DNA of 64,000 bases from Clostridia bacterium (GCA_017380575.1 JAFODS010000029.1:22846-86845), one strand, 5' to 3'; counted from the stretch's first letter, positions 25,756 through 35,813 are shown. Program-made: numbers and translations. The notes: generated by a model from the letters alone, not told the origin.

Positions 25756-26673
25756 ATGGCTTATTATTTAGGGATCGACACAAGCAACTACACAACTTCG
25801 TGTGCGGTTTATGACGATGTTAGCGATACGGTTGTGCAGAAGAAAAAGCTTTTGCCTGTAAAGCAGGGCGAACTGGGACTCAGGCAGAGTGATGCTGTGT
25901 TTCATCATACTGTACAGCTTCCTGATTTGATTAAGGAACTGTTTTCTGATTTTAACAGTGATATCAACGCTGTCGGTGTTTCGGAAGTACCTGTAAGACA
26001 GGAAGGGTCGTATATGCCTTGTTTTCTTCCGGGTGTAAGTGCAGCAACTGCGGTAGCCAGTGTAAATAAAATTGACTTGTATAAATATTCACATCAGCAG
26101 GGACATCTTATGGCTGCCTTATATTCAGCAGGAAAACGTGAACTTTACGGTAAAGAGTTTCTTGCTTTTCACGTCTCGGGCGGCACAACTCAGCTTTTGA
26201 AAGTAAAAGGTGATCTTGAAGCAACTCTTATTGCTGCGTCTCTTGATCTTAAAGCGGGTCAGGCTGTTGACCGTGTGGGTGTTATGCTTGGTTTTCAGTT
26301 TCCTGCAGGCAGATACGTTGACGAGCTTGCATCAAAAAGTGAAAAGAAATATAAAATCAATCTTAAACTCAACAACGGAAACTGTAACCTTTCGGGTGTT
26401 GAAAATAAATGTAAAGAAATGTTCAGAAACGGTGAGAAAAAAGAGGATATATGCCGTTACTGTATAGATTACATAATGACTGCATTGGAAAAAATGATGC
26501 TTTATGCACTTGCTGAATACGGTGATATGCCTGTTGTGTTTTCCGGCGGTGTTATGTCGAACAGTATAATTAAGAAATATTTTACTGAAAAATATGGAGC
26601 GTATTTTGCTGAACCTGAATTTTCATCAGATAATGCCGCAGGTATAGCAATTCTTGCTTCTATGAGGAAATAA
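25756..26673 (+). CDS. TsaD/Kae1-like protein (peptidase M22 fold)
   Basis: A 305-residue member of the ASKHA/M22 superfamily resembling TsaD, which makes the t6A modification of tRNA. GIDTSNYTTSCAVYD is the N-terminal phosphate loop. SHQQGHLMAAL carries the two His residues that correspond to the metal-binding HxxxH of TsaD. FHVSGGTTQLL and FSGGVMSN are nucleotide-site blocks. It is shorter than true TsaD and lacks an obvious NGxGFGC-like end. It may be a paralogue that is kept between nusB and xseA in Clostridia. It starts one base past the nusB stop. The biochemical role is not established from sequence. Confidence 0.75.
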   Translation: MAYYLGIDTSNYTTSCAVYDDVSDTVVQKKKLLPVKQGELGLRQSDAVFHHTVQLPDLIKELFSDFNSDINAVGVSEVPVRQEGSYMPCFLPGVSAATAVASVNKIDLYKYSHQQGHLMAALYSAGKRELYGKEFLAFHVSGGTTQLLKVKGDLEATLIAASLDLKAGQAVDRVGVMLGFQFPAGRYVDELASKSEKKYKINLKLNNGNCNLSGVENKCKEMFRNGEKKEDICRYCIDYIMTALEKMMLYALAEYGDMPVVFSGGVMSNSIIKKYFTEKYGAYFAEPEFSSDNAAGIAILASMRK

Positions 26674-26676
26674 TTA

Positions 26677-27870
26677 ATGTTGGAATCAACTGTTTTAAGT
26701 GTGACACAACTTAATACTTACGTTAAATCCATTCTTGAAGGTGATTTGCTTCTCCGTAATGTCTTTGTTGTTGGTGAAATTTCTAACTTTACCAACCATT
26801 ACCGTACAGGACATTATTATATGACGCTTAAGGATGAAATTTCCTGTATAAAAGCTGTAATGTTCAGGTCTGCTAACCAAAGACTTCGTTTTATGCCAGA
26901 AAGCGGAATGGGCGTAATAGTCCGCGGAAGAGTGTCTCTTTATGACCGAGACGGTCAGTATCAGCTATATATTGAAGATATGCAACCCGACGGAATAGGT
27001 GCTTTGAATCTTGCTTTTGAACAGTTGAAAAACAAACTTGCTGCAGAAGGACTTTTTGATGAAAGTTTAAAAAAGCCTATTCCTTCAAGAGTAAGGAAAA
27101 TCGGTGTTGTAACATCTGCTACGGGTGCCGTAATCCAGGATATTAAAAATGTTGTTTCAAGAAGATATCCGTTGGCTGAAATTATACTTGCTCCTGTTGA
27201 GGTTCAGGGTGTAAATGCTGCACCTCAGATTGCAGCAGCAATTGACGATTTAAATTCGGGTGACTATGCCGATGTGCTCATTGTAGGCAGAGGCGGTGGC
27301 TCACTTGAGGATTTATGGGCATTCAATGAAGAAATTGTAGCTCGTGCGGTGTTCAGAAGCAAAATACCCGTTATTTCTGCTGTCGGACATGAAACTGATT
27401 TTACAATCTGCGATTTCGTTGCTGATCTCAGAGCTCCGACGCCTTCAGCGGCTGCCGAGCTTGCAGTACCTGATATTCGTGACGATATTGCATTTGTTAA
27501 CGGTGCATTTTCGTTGATGGAAAGTGCAATTGATAAACGTATTAAAAGTGAACTCGATAAGCTTTGTCTTCTTAAAGATAAACTTAATTTATTGAGTCCT
27601 ACAAACCTTATTGATGAAAGAATGAATACTGTTTCTCTTTTATATAATGATGCACTCAACAGAATAAATGATAAGTTGAATTGTGAAGGAAATCGCTTTG
27701 CGGTTGCTTGTGCAAAAATCGATTCCCTTAATCCGATAAAGGTTCTCAGCAGGGGATACTCCATTACGATGAAAGAGAACAAAATAATAAAAAGTATAAA
27801 TGATGTTACTTGCGGAGACAGAATATCCGTTAAGTTTTCAGACGGCGAAAAAGAATGTGAGGTGCTTTGA
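26677..27870 (+). CDS. xseA: Exodeoxyribonuclease VII large subunit
   Basis: XseA (397 residues) is the catalytic subunit of exonuclease VII, which degrades single-stranded DNA into oligonucleotides. It has an OB-fold nucleic-acid-binding domain (about 5-100: VVGEISNFTNHYRTGHYYMTLKDE). The catalytic core follows, with GVVTSATGAVIQDI, GRGGGSLEDLWAFNEE and SAVGHETDFTICDFVADLRAPTPSAAAE. A coiled-coil C-terminus binds XseB. It abuts the GTG of xseB with no gap. Confidence 0.95.
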   Translation: MLESTVLSVTQLNTYVKSILEGDLLLRNVFVVGEISNFTNHYRTGHYYMTLKDEISCIKAVMFRSANQRLRFMPESGMGVIVRGRVSLYDRDGQYQLYIEDMQPDGIGALNLAFEQLKNKLAAEGLFDESLKKPIPSRVRKIGVVTSATGAVIQDIKNVVSRRYPLAEIILAPVEVQGVNAAPQIAAAIDDLNSGDYADVLIVGRGGGSLEDLWAFNEEIVARAVFRSKIPVISAVGHETDFTICDFVADLRAPTPSAAAELAVPDIRDDIAFVNGAFSLMESAIDKRIKSELDKLCLLKDKLNLLSPTNLIDERMNTVSLLYNDALNRINDKLNCEGNRFAVACAKIDSLNPIKVLSRGYSITMKENKIIKSINDVTCGDRISVKFSDGEKECEVL

Positions 27871-28062
27871 GTGGCAACAAAAATGACCTATGAAGAGGCA
27901 ATTGTACGCCTTGAAGAAAATGTTGAAAAACTCAATGACGGAAGTCTTTCTCTTGATGAATCAATCAAGATTTTTGAAGAGAGTACAAAATTGGCAGTGT
28001 TTTGTAACGATTGCCTTGAAAAAGCAAAGCTTAAAGTTACAGAACTTTCAAAAGCTGAGTAA
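27871..28062 (+). CDS. xseB: Exodeoxyribonuclease VII small subunit
   Basis: A 63-residue helical protein that binds XseA in several copies. MTYEEAIVRLEENVEKL and SLSLDESIKIFEES are family motifs. The start is GTG, directly after the xseA stop codon. The length is normal. Confidence 0.93.
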   Translation: MATKMTYEEAIVRLEENVEKLNDGSLSLDESIKIFEESTKLAVFCNDCLEKAKLKVTELSKAE

Positions 28063-28074
28063 AGGAAGTTTTGT

Positions 28075-28923
28075 ATGGATAAATATATTGATTTAATAAA
28101 TAGGGCTCTTGATTCATATCTTCCTGATTCGGATGATATTGTTTCTCAGGCGATGAGGTACAGCGTTGAAAACGGTGGCAAAAGAGTGCGTCCTGCACTT
28201 TTACTTGCTTTCTGTGAATTGTGCTCGGGCGATATAAATAAAGCAATGCCTCTTGCATGTGCACTCGAAATGATTCACACATACTCGCTCATACATGATG
28301 ATTTACCTTGCATGGATAATGATGATTTCAGACGCGGTAAGCCATCTTGTCATATAAAATATGGTTATGAGTATGCTTTGCTTGCAGGTGATGCATTGTT
28401 GACACTTGCGTTTGAAACAGCTTTGAAAGCAGAGCTTCCTGCAGACCTTCTTGTTAAGGCAACAAAAGAGCTTGCAGTTGCTTCGGGATGGGCAGGAATG
28501 GTCGGAGGTCAGGTTATAGATCTTCAGAATGAAGGAAAAAAGGTTCAGGTTGAAGATGTCGTTAAAATGTACAACCTTAAAACCGGCGAACTTATACGTG
28601 CTGCTTGTGTTATCGGTTGTATCTCAGCAGGTGCTTTGTCCAAGATACCTTATGCAACTGTATATGCACATAATATAGGACTTTCGTTCCAGATTGTTGA
28701 TGATATACTTGATGTTACAAGTGATTCACAAACTCTCGGAAAGCCTGTCGGCAGTGATGAAGAAAACGAAAAATGTACGTATGTATCGCTTAAGGGACTT
28801 GAGGAATCCAAGCGTGTTGTTTCTGTGCTCACCGAGGAGGCTAAGGCTGTCCTTGATAATTTTAATGCTGATACAACTGCACTTAAAAAGTTTGCGGATA
28901 AAATGGAAAACAGAAAGAATTAA
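28075..28923 (+). CDS. ispA: Polyprenyl (farnesyl/geranylgeranyl) diphosphate synthase
   Basis: A 282-residue trans-prenyl synthase that condenses IPP with allylic diphosphates to supply farnesyl diphosphate for quinones and cell-wall lipid carriers. The two Asp-rich motifs are HDDLPCMDNDD (first) and VDDILDVTSD (second). It sits immediately before dxs, so the plastid-type isoprenoid supply and chain building are cotranscribed. It starts behind AAAGGAAG, 12 bases past xseB. The chain length produced cannot be read with certainty. Confidence 0.93.
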   Translation: MDKYIDLINRALDSYLPDSDDIVSQAMRYSVENGGKRVRPALLLAFCELCSGDINKAMPLACALEMIHTYSLIHDDLPCMDNDDFRRGKPSCHIKYGYEYALLAGDALLTLAFETALKAELPADLLVKATKELAVASGWAGMVGGQVIDLQNEGKKVQVEDVVKMYNLKTGELIRAACVIGCISAGALSKIPYATVYAHNIGLSFQIVDDILDVTSDSQTLGKPVGSDEENEKCTYVSLKGLEESKRVVSVLTEEAKAVLDNFNADTTALKKFADKMENRKN

Positions 28924-28950
28924 GAATTCGATATCTTTGGAAGTGATTAA

Positions 28951-30813
28951 ATGGAAAATGATTTCAAATATCTTAGTAGCATAAAATCTCCCGATGATGT
29001 AAAAAAGCTTGACGAAAATGAGCTGAATGAACTTGCAGCAGAAATAAGACAGAAGCTTATTCAGACAGTTTCAAAAAACGGCGGACATCTTGCATCAAAT
29101 CTTGGTGTTGTTGAACTTACTCTTGCTATTCATAAGGTTTTTGATTCACCGAAAGATAAAATAGTCTGGGACGTAGGTCATCAGGCTTATACTCACAAAC
29201 TCATTACAGGTAGATACGATGTATTTGATACAATCCGTCAGAAGGACGGAATTTCCGGCTTTTGCCATCCGAACGAAAGTGAACACGACGTGTTTTACAG
29301 CGGACACAGCGGAACTTCTGTTTCGTCTGCATTCGGAATTGCGCAGGCTAAAAAGATTAATAATGACGATTCTTTTACCGTTGCTGTGATCGGTGACGGC
29401 TCATTTACCGGCGGTCTTGTTTATGAAGCACTTAACAATGCAGGCCGTTCTAAGACAAACCTTATTGTAATTCTTAACGATAACGAGATGTCAATTTCTC
29501 CCAATGTCGGCTCGTTTGCAAAGCATCTTGCAAAAATAAGATCGAAGAAACGTTATGTAAGCATGAAAGCTTCACTCGAGAATATTCTTTGTAAGATTCC
29601 GTTTGTCGGCACTAAAATTGCTGACGGTGTCTACAAGATAAAAACTTCGGTAAAGAATTTTCTTTATGAAAGCACAATATTTGAAAAGCTCGGTTTCAGA
29701 TACATGGGACCGGTTGACGGACACGATATATCTCTTGTTACGGAAGCTCTTAATACAGCTAAAGAAATCGGCGGTCCTGTAGTGTTGCATGTTAATACTG
29801 TCAAAGGAAAGGGATATGACTTTGCTGAAAAAGATCCCAGCTCCTTCCACGGTATTTCTAATTTTGATATTAATACAGGTGAATGGGTTTCAGGCAATAC
29901 AACTTTCGGAAATGAATTCGGAAAGCTCATGTGCACAATGGCCGAAAAGGATAAGCGAATTTCTGTTATCACTGCGGCAATGAGTCTTGGTACAGGTCTT
30001 TCAGAGTTTTCTGAAAAGCATGCTGACCGATTCTTTGATGTTGGTATTGCGGAAGAACACGCTGTAACATTTGCTTCGGGACTTTCAAAAGGCGGTATGC
30101 TTCCTGTTTTTGCAGTTTATTCAACATTCTTACAGCGTTGCTATGATGAAATTATACATGACGGTGCTCTTCAGGATCAGAAAATGGTTCTTGCAATTGA
30201 CCGTGCAGGCTTTGTCGGTGATGACGGAGAAACACATAACGGTCTTTATGATGTTGCGTTCTTGCAGAGTATTCCGAAGGTTACTGTTTATTCTCCGACA
30301 ACCTATGATGAAATGAAGGTTGCCTTCGGTAATGCTTTTTATAAAGATACCGATGTTGTTGCAGTTAGATATCCGAGAGGTTCTGAACCGGAACTTCCTG
30401 AGGATTATGAGCCTTCTTTCGGAACATATGATCTGTACGGTCATATGTGGGCTGACACTGTAATTGTAACCTACGGCAGATTATTCAGCGAAGCTGCAAA
30501 GGCTGCGAATATCCTTCTCAAAAAAGGTAAAAAGGTAAAAATTCTTAAGCTTAACAGAATCAAGCCTATTGATATGGATGCAGTTGATGCTGTAATTGAC
30601 TCTAAGCATATTATTTTCTACGAAGAAGGTGTGAGAAGCGGTGGAATAGGTGAAAAGTTTGCTGCACTTCTTCTTCAGAAAGGATATAAGGGCACTTACG
30701 ATATTACTGCAATTGACGATTGCTTTGTAAAACAGGCAAAGATTCCTGATTTGTTGAAAGAATACAAATTTGATTGTGACAGTATTGTTGAAAAACTCAG
30801 CGGTGAAAATTGA
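28951..30813 (+). CDS. dxs: 1-deoxy-D-xylulose-5-phosphate synthase
   Basis: DXS (620 residues) makes deoxyxylulose phosphate from pyruvate and glyceraldehyde-3-phosphate, the first step of the MEP isoprenoid pathway. The thiamine-binding block is GDGSFTGGLVYEALNNAG with NDNEMSIS. The transketolase pyrimidine domain is at about 305-470, with FFDVGIAEEHAVTFASGL and IDRAGFVGDDGETHNG. A C-terminal domain completes the fold. It has an in-frame ATG with a GGAAGTG site 28 bases after ispA. Confidence 0.96.
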   Translation: MENDFKYLSSIKSPDDVKKLDENELNELAAEIRQKLIQTVSKNGGHLASNLGVVELTLAIHKVFDSPKDKIVWDVGHQAYTHKLITGRYDVFDTIRQKDGISGFCHPNESEHDVFYSGHSGTSVSSAFGIAQAKKINNDDSFTVAVIGDGSFTGGLVYEALNNAGRSKTNLIVILNDNEMSISPNVGSFAKHLAKIRSKKRYVSMKASLENILCKIPFVGTKIADGVYKIKTSVKNFLYESTIFEKLGFRYMGPVDGHDISLVTEALNTAKEIGGPVVLHVNTVKGKGYDFAEKDPSSFHGISNFDINTGEWVSGNTTFGNEFGKLMCTMAEKDKRISVITAAMSLGTGLSEFSEKHADRFFDVGIAEEHAVTFASGLSKGGMLPVFAVYSTFLQRCYDEIIHDGALQDQKMVLAIDRAGFVGDDGETHNGLYDVAFLQSIPKVTVYSPTTYDEMKVAFGNAFYKDTDVVAVRYPRGSEPELPEDYEPSFGTYDLYGHMWADTVIVTYGRLFSEAAKAANILLKKGKKVKILKLNRIKPIDMDAVDAVIDSKHIIFYEEGVRSGGIGEKFAALLLQKGYKGTYDITAIDDCFVKQAKIPDLLKEYKFDCDSIVEKLSGEN

Positions 30814-30822
30814 GGTGAAATT

Positions 30823-31632
30823 GTGGCTGATAAACAAAGACTTGATATAGCTGTAACGGCAAGAGGTCTTGTTCCTTCACGTGAAAAAGCAAAGGCACTT
30901 ATTATGGCAGGGCAGGTATATGTCAACGGTCAGAAGGAACTTAAGGCCGGTGCAAACGTAAAGGAAACCGACCTGATTGAAGTCAGAGGCAGTCAAAATC
31001 CTTTTGTAAGCCGTGGCGGACTTAAACTGCAGAAAGCTGCAAAGGAATTTGACATAAACCTCAATGATTGTATCTGTATGGATATCGGAGCTTCAACAGG
31101 CGGATTTACTGACTGTATGCTTACTTACGGTGCCAAGAAGGTTTATGCAATTGATGTCGGTTACGGACAGCTTGCATGGAAGCTCAGAACAGATGAACGT
31201 GTTGTAAATATGGAACGAACAAATTTCAGATATGTTACTCACGAACAGATACCTGAAGAAATTGATTTCGCAAGTGTAGACGTTTCTTTTATTTCGCTTA
31301 AGATTATTCTTCCGGTTCTTCGTGAGCTCCTTAAAAATGAAGGTGAAGCTGTTTGTCTTATTAAACCACAGTTTGAGGCAGGGAAAGAAAAAATCGGTAA
31401 AAAAGGTGTTGTTCGTGACCCGTCAGTTCATACAGAGGTTGTTGAAAATATAACTCAGTTTGCTGTTGAAACGGGATTCACTATCAAAAATCTTGATTTT
31501 TCACCGATAAAAGGGCCTGAAGGTAACATTGAATACCTTATGCATATAATCAAGAATGATAATCCTGAAGTAGTCTGTGATGTCAAGCCTGCGGAGCTTG
31601 TTACACGTTCTCACAGTACTCTGGATAAATGA
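30823..31632 (+). CDS. tlyA: TlyA-family rRNA 2'-O-methyltransferase
   Basis: A 269-residue fusion of an S4 RNA-binding domain (about 1-65: [27 protein letters not shown]) and an FtsJ-like methyltransferase (about 75-240: [30 protein letters not shown]-type block, and [13 protein letters not shown]). TlyA proteins methylate cytidines of 16S/23S rRNA, which affects sensitivity to capreomycin-type antibiotics in mycobacteria. In Clostridia it is common in this operon. The start is GTG, behind GAGGTG and nine bases past dxs. Confidence 0.92.
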   Translation: MADKQRLDIAVTARGLVPSREKAKALIMAGQVYVNGQKELKAGANVKETDLIEVRGSQNPFVSRGGLKLQKAAKEFDINLNDCICMDIGASTGGFTDCMLTYGAKKVYAIDVGYGQLAWKLRTDERVVNMERTNFRYVTHEQIPEEIDFASVDVSFISLKIILPVLRELLKNEGEAVCLIKPQFEAGKEKIGKKGVVRDPSVHTEVVENITQFAVETGFTIKNLDFSPIKGPEGNIEYLMHIIKNDNPEVVCDVKPAELVTRSHSTLDK

Positions 31633-31645
31633 CAGGTGTGATAAT

Positions 31646-32488
31646 ATGAAAATCGCATTAATGCCTAACCTGACAAGGAAAAATGCATTGTGTGTATCAC
31701 TTGAGGTATGTGCTCAGCTTGATAAACTTAATGCAGATTACATAGTCAGTACAGAACAAAAAGAATATTTTCTAAATACAAGTGCACGCTTTTTGTCAAA
31801 AGAAGAAATGATTGAAGAGTGCGATGTAATTATTGCAGTCGGCGGTGACGGAACAATTATCCATGCCGCAAAAGCAGGCAAGCCGATTCTCGGTATAAAT
31901 GCAGGAAGAATTGCATTTATGGCAGGACTTGAGCCTACTGAACTTGATATGCTGAAAAACCTTATTGACGGCAATTATGAAAATGACCGACGTATGATGC
32001 TCAAGGCTGATGTATGCAATGCAGACGGAACTGTCATAAAAACATGTTATTGTATTAATGACGTGGTGATTGCACGGGGTACACAGATCAAAATGGAAGA
32101 TATTTCTGTTGAACACAACGGGAAATTAATCAATAACTACACGGCAGACGGTATTATAATTTCTACTCCGACGGGTTCTACAGCGTACAGCCTGTCTGCG
32201 GGCGGTCCTGTTGTTGATCCGCAGATTGAAAGTATATTGCTTACACCGATCTGCACGCATTCACTTTTTTCAAGAGCGTTGATTTTTAAACCTGATTCGG
32301 TATTTAAACTCTATTCACCGAACCTTATTGAACTCGGACTTTCCTGTGACGGTGACGAAACGGTGACTGTTCCTAAAGGTCATTATGTACTTGTACGCAA
32401 GGCTGAAATATACGGTGAATTTATAAGAATTAAAAACGAAACATTCCTTGAAATTTTGAACAGTAAACTTGCTCAACGCAGACTGTAA
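31646..32488 (+). CDS. nadK: NAD kinase
   Basis: A 280-residue NAD kinase, which phosphorylates NAD to NADP. The GGDGT motif is [41 protein letters not shown] is the second conserved block. The ATG at 31646 has a GACAGGTGTGA site. The longer reading from 31577 enters tlyA. With nnr and the hydrolase at 5946, this makes three NAD-pool genes in the window. Confidence 0.95.
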   Translation: MKIALMPNLTRKNALCVSLEVCAQLDKLNADYIVSTEQKEYFLNTSARFLSKEEMIEECDVIIAVGGDGTIIHAAKAGKPILGINAGRIAFMAGLEPTELDMLKNLIDGNYENDRRMMLKADVCNADGTVIKTCYCINDVVIARGTQIKMEDISVEHNGKLINNYTADGIIISTPTGSTAYSLSAGGPVVDPQIESILLTPICTHSLFSRALIFKPDSVFKLYSPNLIELGLSCDGDETVTVPKGHYVLVRKAEIYGEFIRIKNETFLEILNSKLAQRRL

Positions 32489-32500
32489 GGAGAGGGTAGT

Positions 32501-32950
32501 ATGAAGAAAAAAAGACACAGTATGATTCTGAAATTAATCAGTAAATACGAAATAGGTACTCAGGAAGAGCTTATGGAAAAATTGCGTGAGAACGGATTTG
32601 ATGCAACTCAGGCAACTGTTTCACGCGATATCAAAGAACTTCGTCTTGTTAAGCAAATGGACAAAAAAGGCTCATACAGATATGTTGAGGGTAAAAGTGA
32701 AACTGACGAATATCTTTCTAAGTTTAACGCAATTTTTTCTCATTCGGTTATTTCCTGCGATTATGCACTTAATACTGTTGTTATAAAGTGTTATACAGGT
32801 ATGGCTCAGGCTGCCTGTGCAACGTTTGACAATATGCAGTGGGAAGGTCTTGTCGGAACAATTGCAGGTGACGATACTATTTTTGCTCTTTGCAGAACAG
32901 AACAGCTCGCAAAAGAGCTTAAGAATTCTATTGAACGATTAGTAAAGTAA
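32501..32950 (+). CDS. argR: Arginine repressor ArgR
   Basis: ArgR (149 residues) is a hexameric arginine-sensing repressor/activator. The N-terminal winged helix (KKRHSMILKLISKYEIGTQEEL and ATQATVSRDIKELRL) binds ARG boxes. The C-terminal domain contains GDDTIFALCRT, which holds the arginine-binding Asp pair. It lies 12 bases after nadK, behind AAGGAGAGG, and just before recN, a very conserved order in Firmicutes. Its targets are not visible in the window. Confidence 0.94.
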   Translation: MKKKRHSMILKLISKYEIGTQEELMEKLRENGFDATQATVSRDIKELRLVKQMDKKGSYRYVEGKSETDEYLSKFNAIFSHSVISCDYALNTVVIKCYTGMAQAACATFDNMQWEGLVGTIAGDDTIFALCRTEQLAKELKNSIERLVK

Positions 32951-32966
32951 TTACGGACGTGGTGTT

Positions 32967-34628
32967 ATGCTTACAAGCCTGAAAATTGAAAATGTTGCAA
33001 TAATTGAAAGTGCTGCGATAGAATTCGGCTGCGGACTTAATGTTCTGACAGGTGAAACGGGTGCAGGTAAATCCATAATTATTGACTCAATTAACGCTGT
33101 TCTTGGTGAGAGAACTTCAAAGGATATTATCAGAACAGGTGAGGACAGTGCAAAGGTTTATGCAGTTTTTGAAGATGTTTCCGAAACGGCACGTGATGTT
33201 CTTTCTGAAAACGGAATTGATTGTGAAGATGATGTTCTTATTGTAAACAGGGTAATCAACCGTGACGAAAAAAATTCCTGCAGAATCAATGGTGTTCCTG
33301 TAACTGTTAATATGCTCAAGGCTGTTACGAGAGAGCTTATTGACATTCACGGTCAGCACGATAATCAGGCGTTGCTCAATCCGGACAGACACTGTGGTTT
33401 TATCGACAGCTTTGCAGGTTGTGATGAGCTTATTAATACATACAGAGATTCTTATTACGCGCTTTGCGATGTCCGTAAAAAACTGAATTCTTTAAAAACT
33501 GATGAAAGCACGAAGGCACAAAGAATAGATTTGCTTCAATATCAGATTAATGAGATTGAAATGGCAAATATAACTGTCGGTGAGCGTGATGAACTCATTG
33601 AAAGAAAGAATCTTATCAATAATTCTCAGAAAATAATCAAATCGCTTAATTCTGCATATGATTTGCTTAAAGGCGACGGTTGCGGTGTTGATTGTATTTC
33701 TGATTCAGCTTATGAGATTGAGAAGGCAGAAGAATGTTTCACATCACTTTCTCCGGTACTTGAAAAAATAAACAATATTAAATATGATTTAGAAGATGTT
33801 GCGGAGGAAATACGCGACAGACTTTCTGAGCTTGATTACGATGAGTATGAGCTTGATGAAATCGAATCGAGGCTTGATTTGTTGTATCGTTTTTCAAGAA
33901 AATATGGTGAAACAGAAGAAGATATACTGAATTACCTTGAAAATGCAAGAAAAGAGCTTGATGAAATTACTTTTTCTGAAGAAAGAATACAATTGCTTAC
34001 AGAAAAAGAAAAAGAGCTCAACAGCGTAACAACCGGGCTTGCTGAAAAGCTTACTCAGGAAAGAGTTGAGGCCGGAAACAAACTCAGCAAGCTTATTTCG
34101 GAAGAGCTTGAATTTCTTGATATGCCCAATGTTGCTTTTGTGGTTTCAAGGGCTGCAACTGAGCTTTCAGAAAACGGGGCAGATGAAATTGAGTTCCTTA
34201 TTTCAGCTAATGCGGGCGAAACGCTTAAACCTCTTGTTAAAATTGCATCAGGTGGCGAACTTTCAAGAATTATGCTTGCTATTAAGAATGTTCTTGCGGA
34301 TGCCGACAATATCGGAACGATGATTTTTGACGAAATTGATACAGGTGTCAGTGGAAGAGCGGCACAAAAAATTGCAATGAAGCTTCGCCAGGTTTCGGAA
34401 GGCAGACAGGTTATCTGTGTTACACATCTTGCACAGATCGCATCGCAAGGAGATGTACACTTGTTTATCAATAAATCAGTCAGAGATTCAAAGACATATA
34501 CCGAGGTGTCTGTATTACTTGATGAAAAAAGAGTGTACGAGATTGCAAGAATTATGGGTGGCATCGAAATTACAGATCTTCAGCTGCAGAGTGCACGAGA
34601 AATGCTTGAAAAAGCTGGAAATCTTTAA
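32967..34628 (+). CDS. recN: DNA repair protein RecN
   Basis: RecN (553 residues) is an SMC-like protein that gathers DNA ends at double-strand breaks. It has the Walker A LTGETGAGKSIIID near residue 30 and a long coiled coil (about 155-365). The ABC-type signature is KIASGGELSRIMLAIK, and Walker B is TMIFDEIDTGVSGRAAQ. It is the final gene of the operon. The usual downstream neighbours spoIVB and spo0A do not follow here. Confidence 0.95.
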   Translation: MLTSLKIENVAIIESAAIEFGCGLNVLTGETGAGKSIIIDSINAVLGERTSKDIIRTGEDSAKVYAVFEDVSETARDVLSENGIDCEDDVLIVNRVINRDEKNSCRINGVPVTVNMLKAVTRELIDIHGQHDNQALLNPDRHCGFIDSFAGCDELINTYRDSYYALCDVRKKLNSLKTDESTKAQRIDLLQYQINEIEMANITVGERDELIERKNLINNSQKIIKSLNSAYDLLKGDGCGVDCISDSAYEIEKAEECFTSLSPVLEKINNIKYDLEDVAEEIRDRLSELDYDEYELDEIESRLDLLYRFSRKYGETEEDILNYLENARKELDEITFSEERIQLLTEKEKELNSVTTGLAEKLTQERVEAGNKLSKLISEELEFLDMPNVAFVVSRAATELSENGADEIEFLISANAGETLKPLVKIASGGELSRIMLAIKNVLADADNIGTMIFDEIDTGVSGRAAQKIAMKLRQVSEGRQVICVTHLAQIASQGDVHLFINKSVRDSKTYTEVSVLLDEKRVYEIARIMGGIEITDLQLQSAREMLEKAGNL

Positions 34629-34641
34629 CATTAACGGATTA

Positions 34642-34670
34642 TTGTAATAAATGTTACTCTGTGATATAAT
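34642..34670 (+). promoter_or_regulatory. Promoter of the DUF4474-type lipoprotein gene
   Basis: TTGTAA (34642-34647) and TATAAT (34665-34670), 17 bases apart, with TGA before the -10 giving an extended element. Confidence 0.55.
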
Positions 34671-34706
34671 CAGCAGAGAAGTTAATAATATATGGAGAAA
34701 TATCAA

Positions 34707-35696
34707 ATGAAGAAAAATTTTACTAAAACAAGAATAACAGCTCTTATATCTGCTTTGATTTTTGTTTTTTCATTGGTGTTATCGGGATGTTCAAATGGCA
34801 AAGACATTGAAAGCCCCGAAAAAACTACAGAGAAAAAAGATGTAATAAATATTGGTGAAGGTGATCCGACAATTCCTCCGGATTCGCAGATTGTTATTGG
34901 CGATGACGGACAGTCGTATCTTGTGGACAGTGAAGGTAATTCAATTGTTTATAATCACTATTACCAAAATCCTGTAACGCCTCAGCCAAATACTCCGCCT
35001 TCTAATACACCGGGTGTACCCGAAGAATCAACATCTTCAACAACAAAACCTACTGTTCCGACGCTACCGTCAAGCACAGAATCAACAACGAGCATTTTTA
35101 ACCTGATTAGCAGTAAGCGAAGTGTAGGTTATAATAAAGCAACAGCATCAAGTGCGGCAATTCCTGACAGTTATCTTGATACGCTCAGAGTTTATTTTAC
35201 ATACAATAACAAGGATTGGCTGATTGAGTTCTGGAAAGGCGAGTACGGAAAAGCGCACGTTGGCGGAGAAGTAGGTATCTATACTAACAGCACTCCGTCT
35301 TCAACGGGAACAGATTATTTGCATGCAAGCATAGGTGAAGCAAAAGTTTTCAATGCTGCCGGCCATAGCGACCGACTTAATTGCTCAGTACAGTTATGGC
35401 AGTATGTTAAATCAACAGATCCGGAACCGATTTCTATTGCTTCAACAGCTATGAAGGTTTGTCAGAGAAATTATGGTTTTAAAGAGGGCGTTCTTGAAAA
35501 CGTAAAATACAGATCTACAATTGTTATGAGTGCTAAAATAGAATTTCCGACTCTTGATATGCTTGATCTTTTTACGTTTGCTCTTGATGAAAAAGGTTTT
35601 CAAGAAGCAAGCACATCGTCATATAAAGATGTTGAAAGATATTATGTTGATGACAGAACAGTTACTGTTAACTGGCGCTATCATAATGATGGTTAA
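34707..35696 (+). CDS. Lipoprotein with DUF4474-like C-terminal domain
   Basis: About 329 residues. The signal ends at lipobox LSGC, so the mature protein starts at about Cys27 and is membrane-tethered. A Thr/Pro/Ser-rich linker (about 95-150) follows. A folded domain from about residue 170 contains WLIEFWKGEYGKAHVGGEVGIYT, which resembles DUF4474. That family is of unknown function and common in Clostridia. The ATG at 34707 is eight bases from GGAGA, and an upstream ATG at 34692 overlaps that site. It ends at a terminator. A wall-spanning or sugar-binding role is conceivable but not shown. Confidence 0.68.
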   Translation: MKKNFTKTRITALISALIFVFSLVLSGCSNGKDIESPEKTTEKKDVINIGEGDPTIPPDSQIVIGDDGQSYLVDSEGNSIVYNHYYQNPVTPQPNTPPSNTPGVPEESTSSTTKPTVPTLPSSTESTTSIFNLISSKRSVGYNKATASSAAIPDSYLDTLRVYFTYNNKDWLIEFWKGEYGKAHVGGEVGIYTNSTPSSTGTDYLHASIGEAKVFNAAGHSDRLNCSVQLWQYVKSTDPEPISIASTAMKVCQRNYGFKEGVLENVKYRSTIVMSAKIEFPTLDMLDLFTFALDEKGFQEASTSSYKDVERYYVDDRTVTVNWRYHNDG

Positions 35697-35716
35697 TTGA
35701 AATGATTTTTTATTCT

Positions 35717-35747
35717 AAAGGTGACGGTTTCGTCACCTTTATTTTTT
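35717..35747 (+). terminator. Intrinsic terminator
   Basis: AAAGGTGACG pairs with CGTCACCTTT around a GTTT loop and is followed by a T tract (attttttcc). Confidence 0.9.
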
Positions 35748-35813
35748 CCAAAAGTTAATGAATATTTAACAATTTCTGCAAGTTAATGTGATACTATACT
35801 CGTCAGAGCTGAT

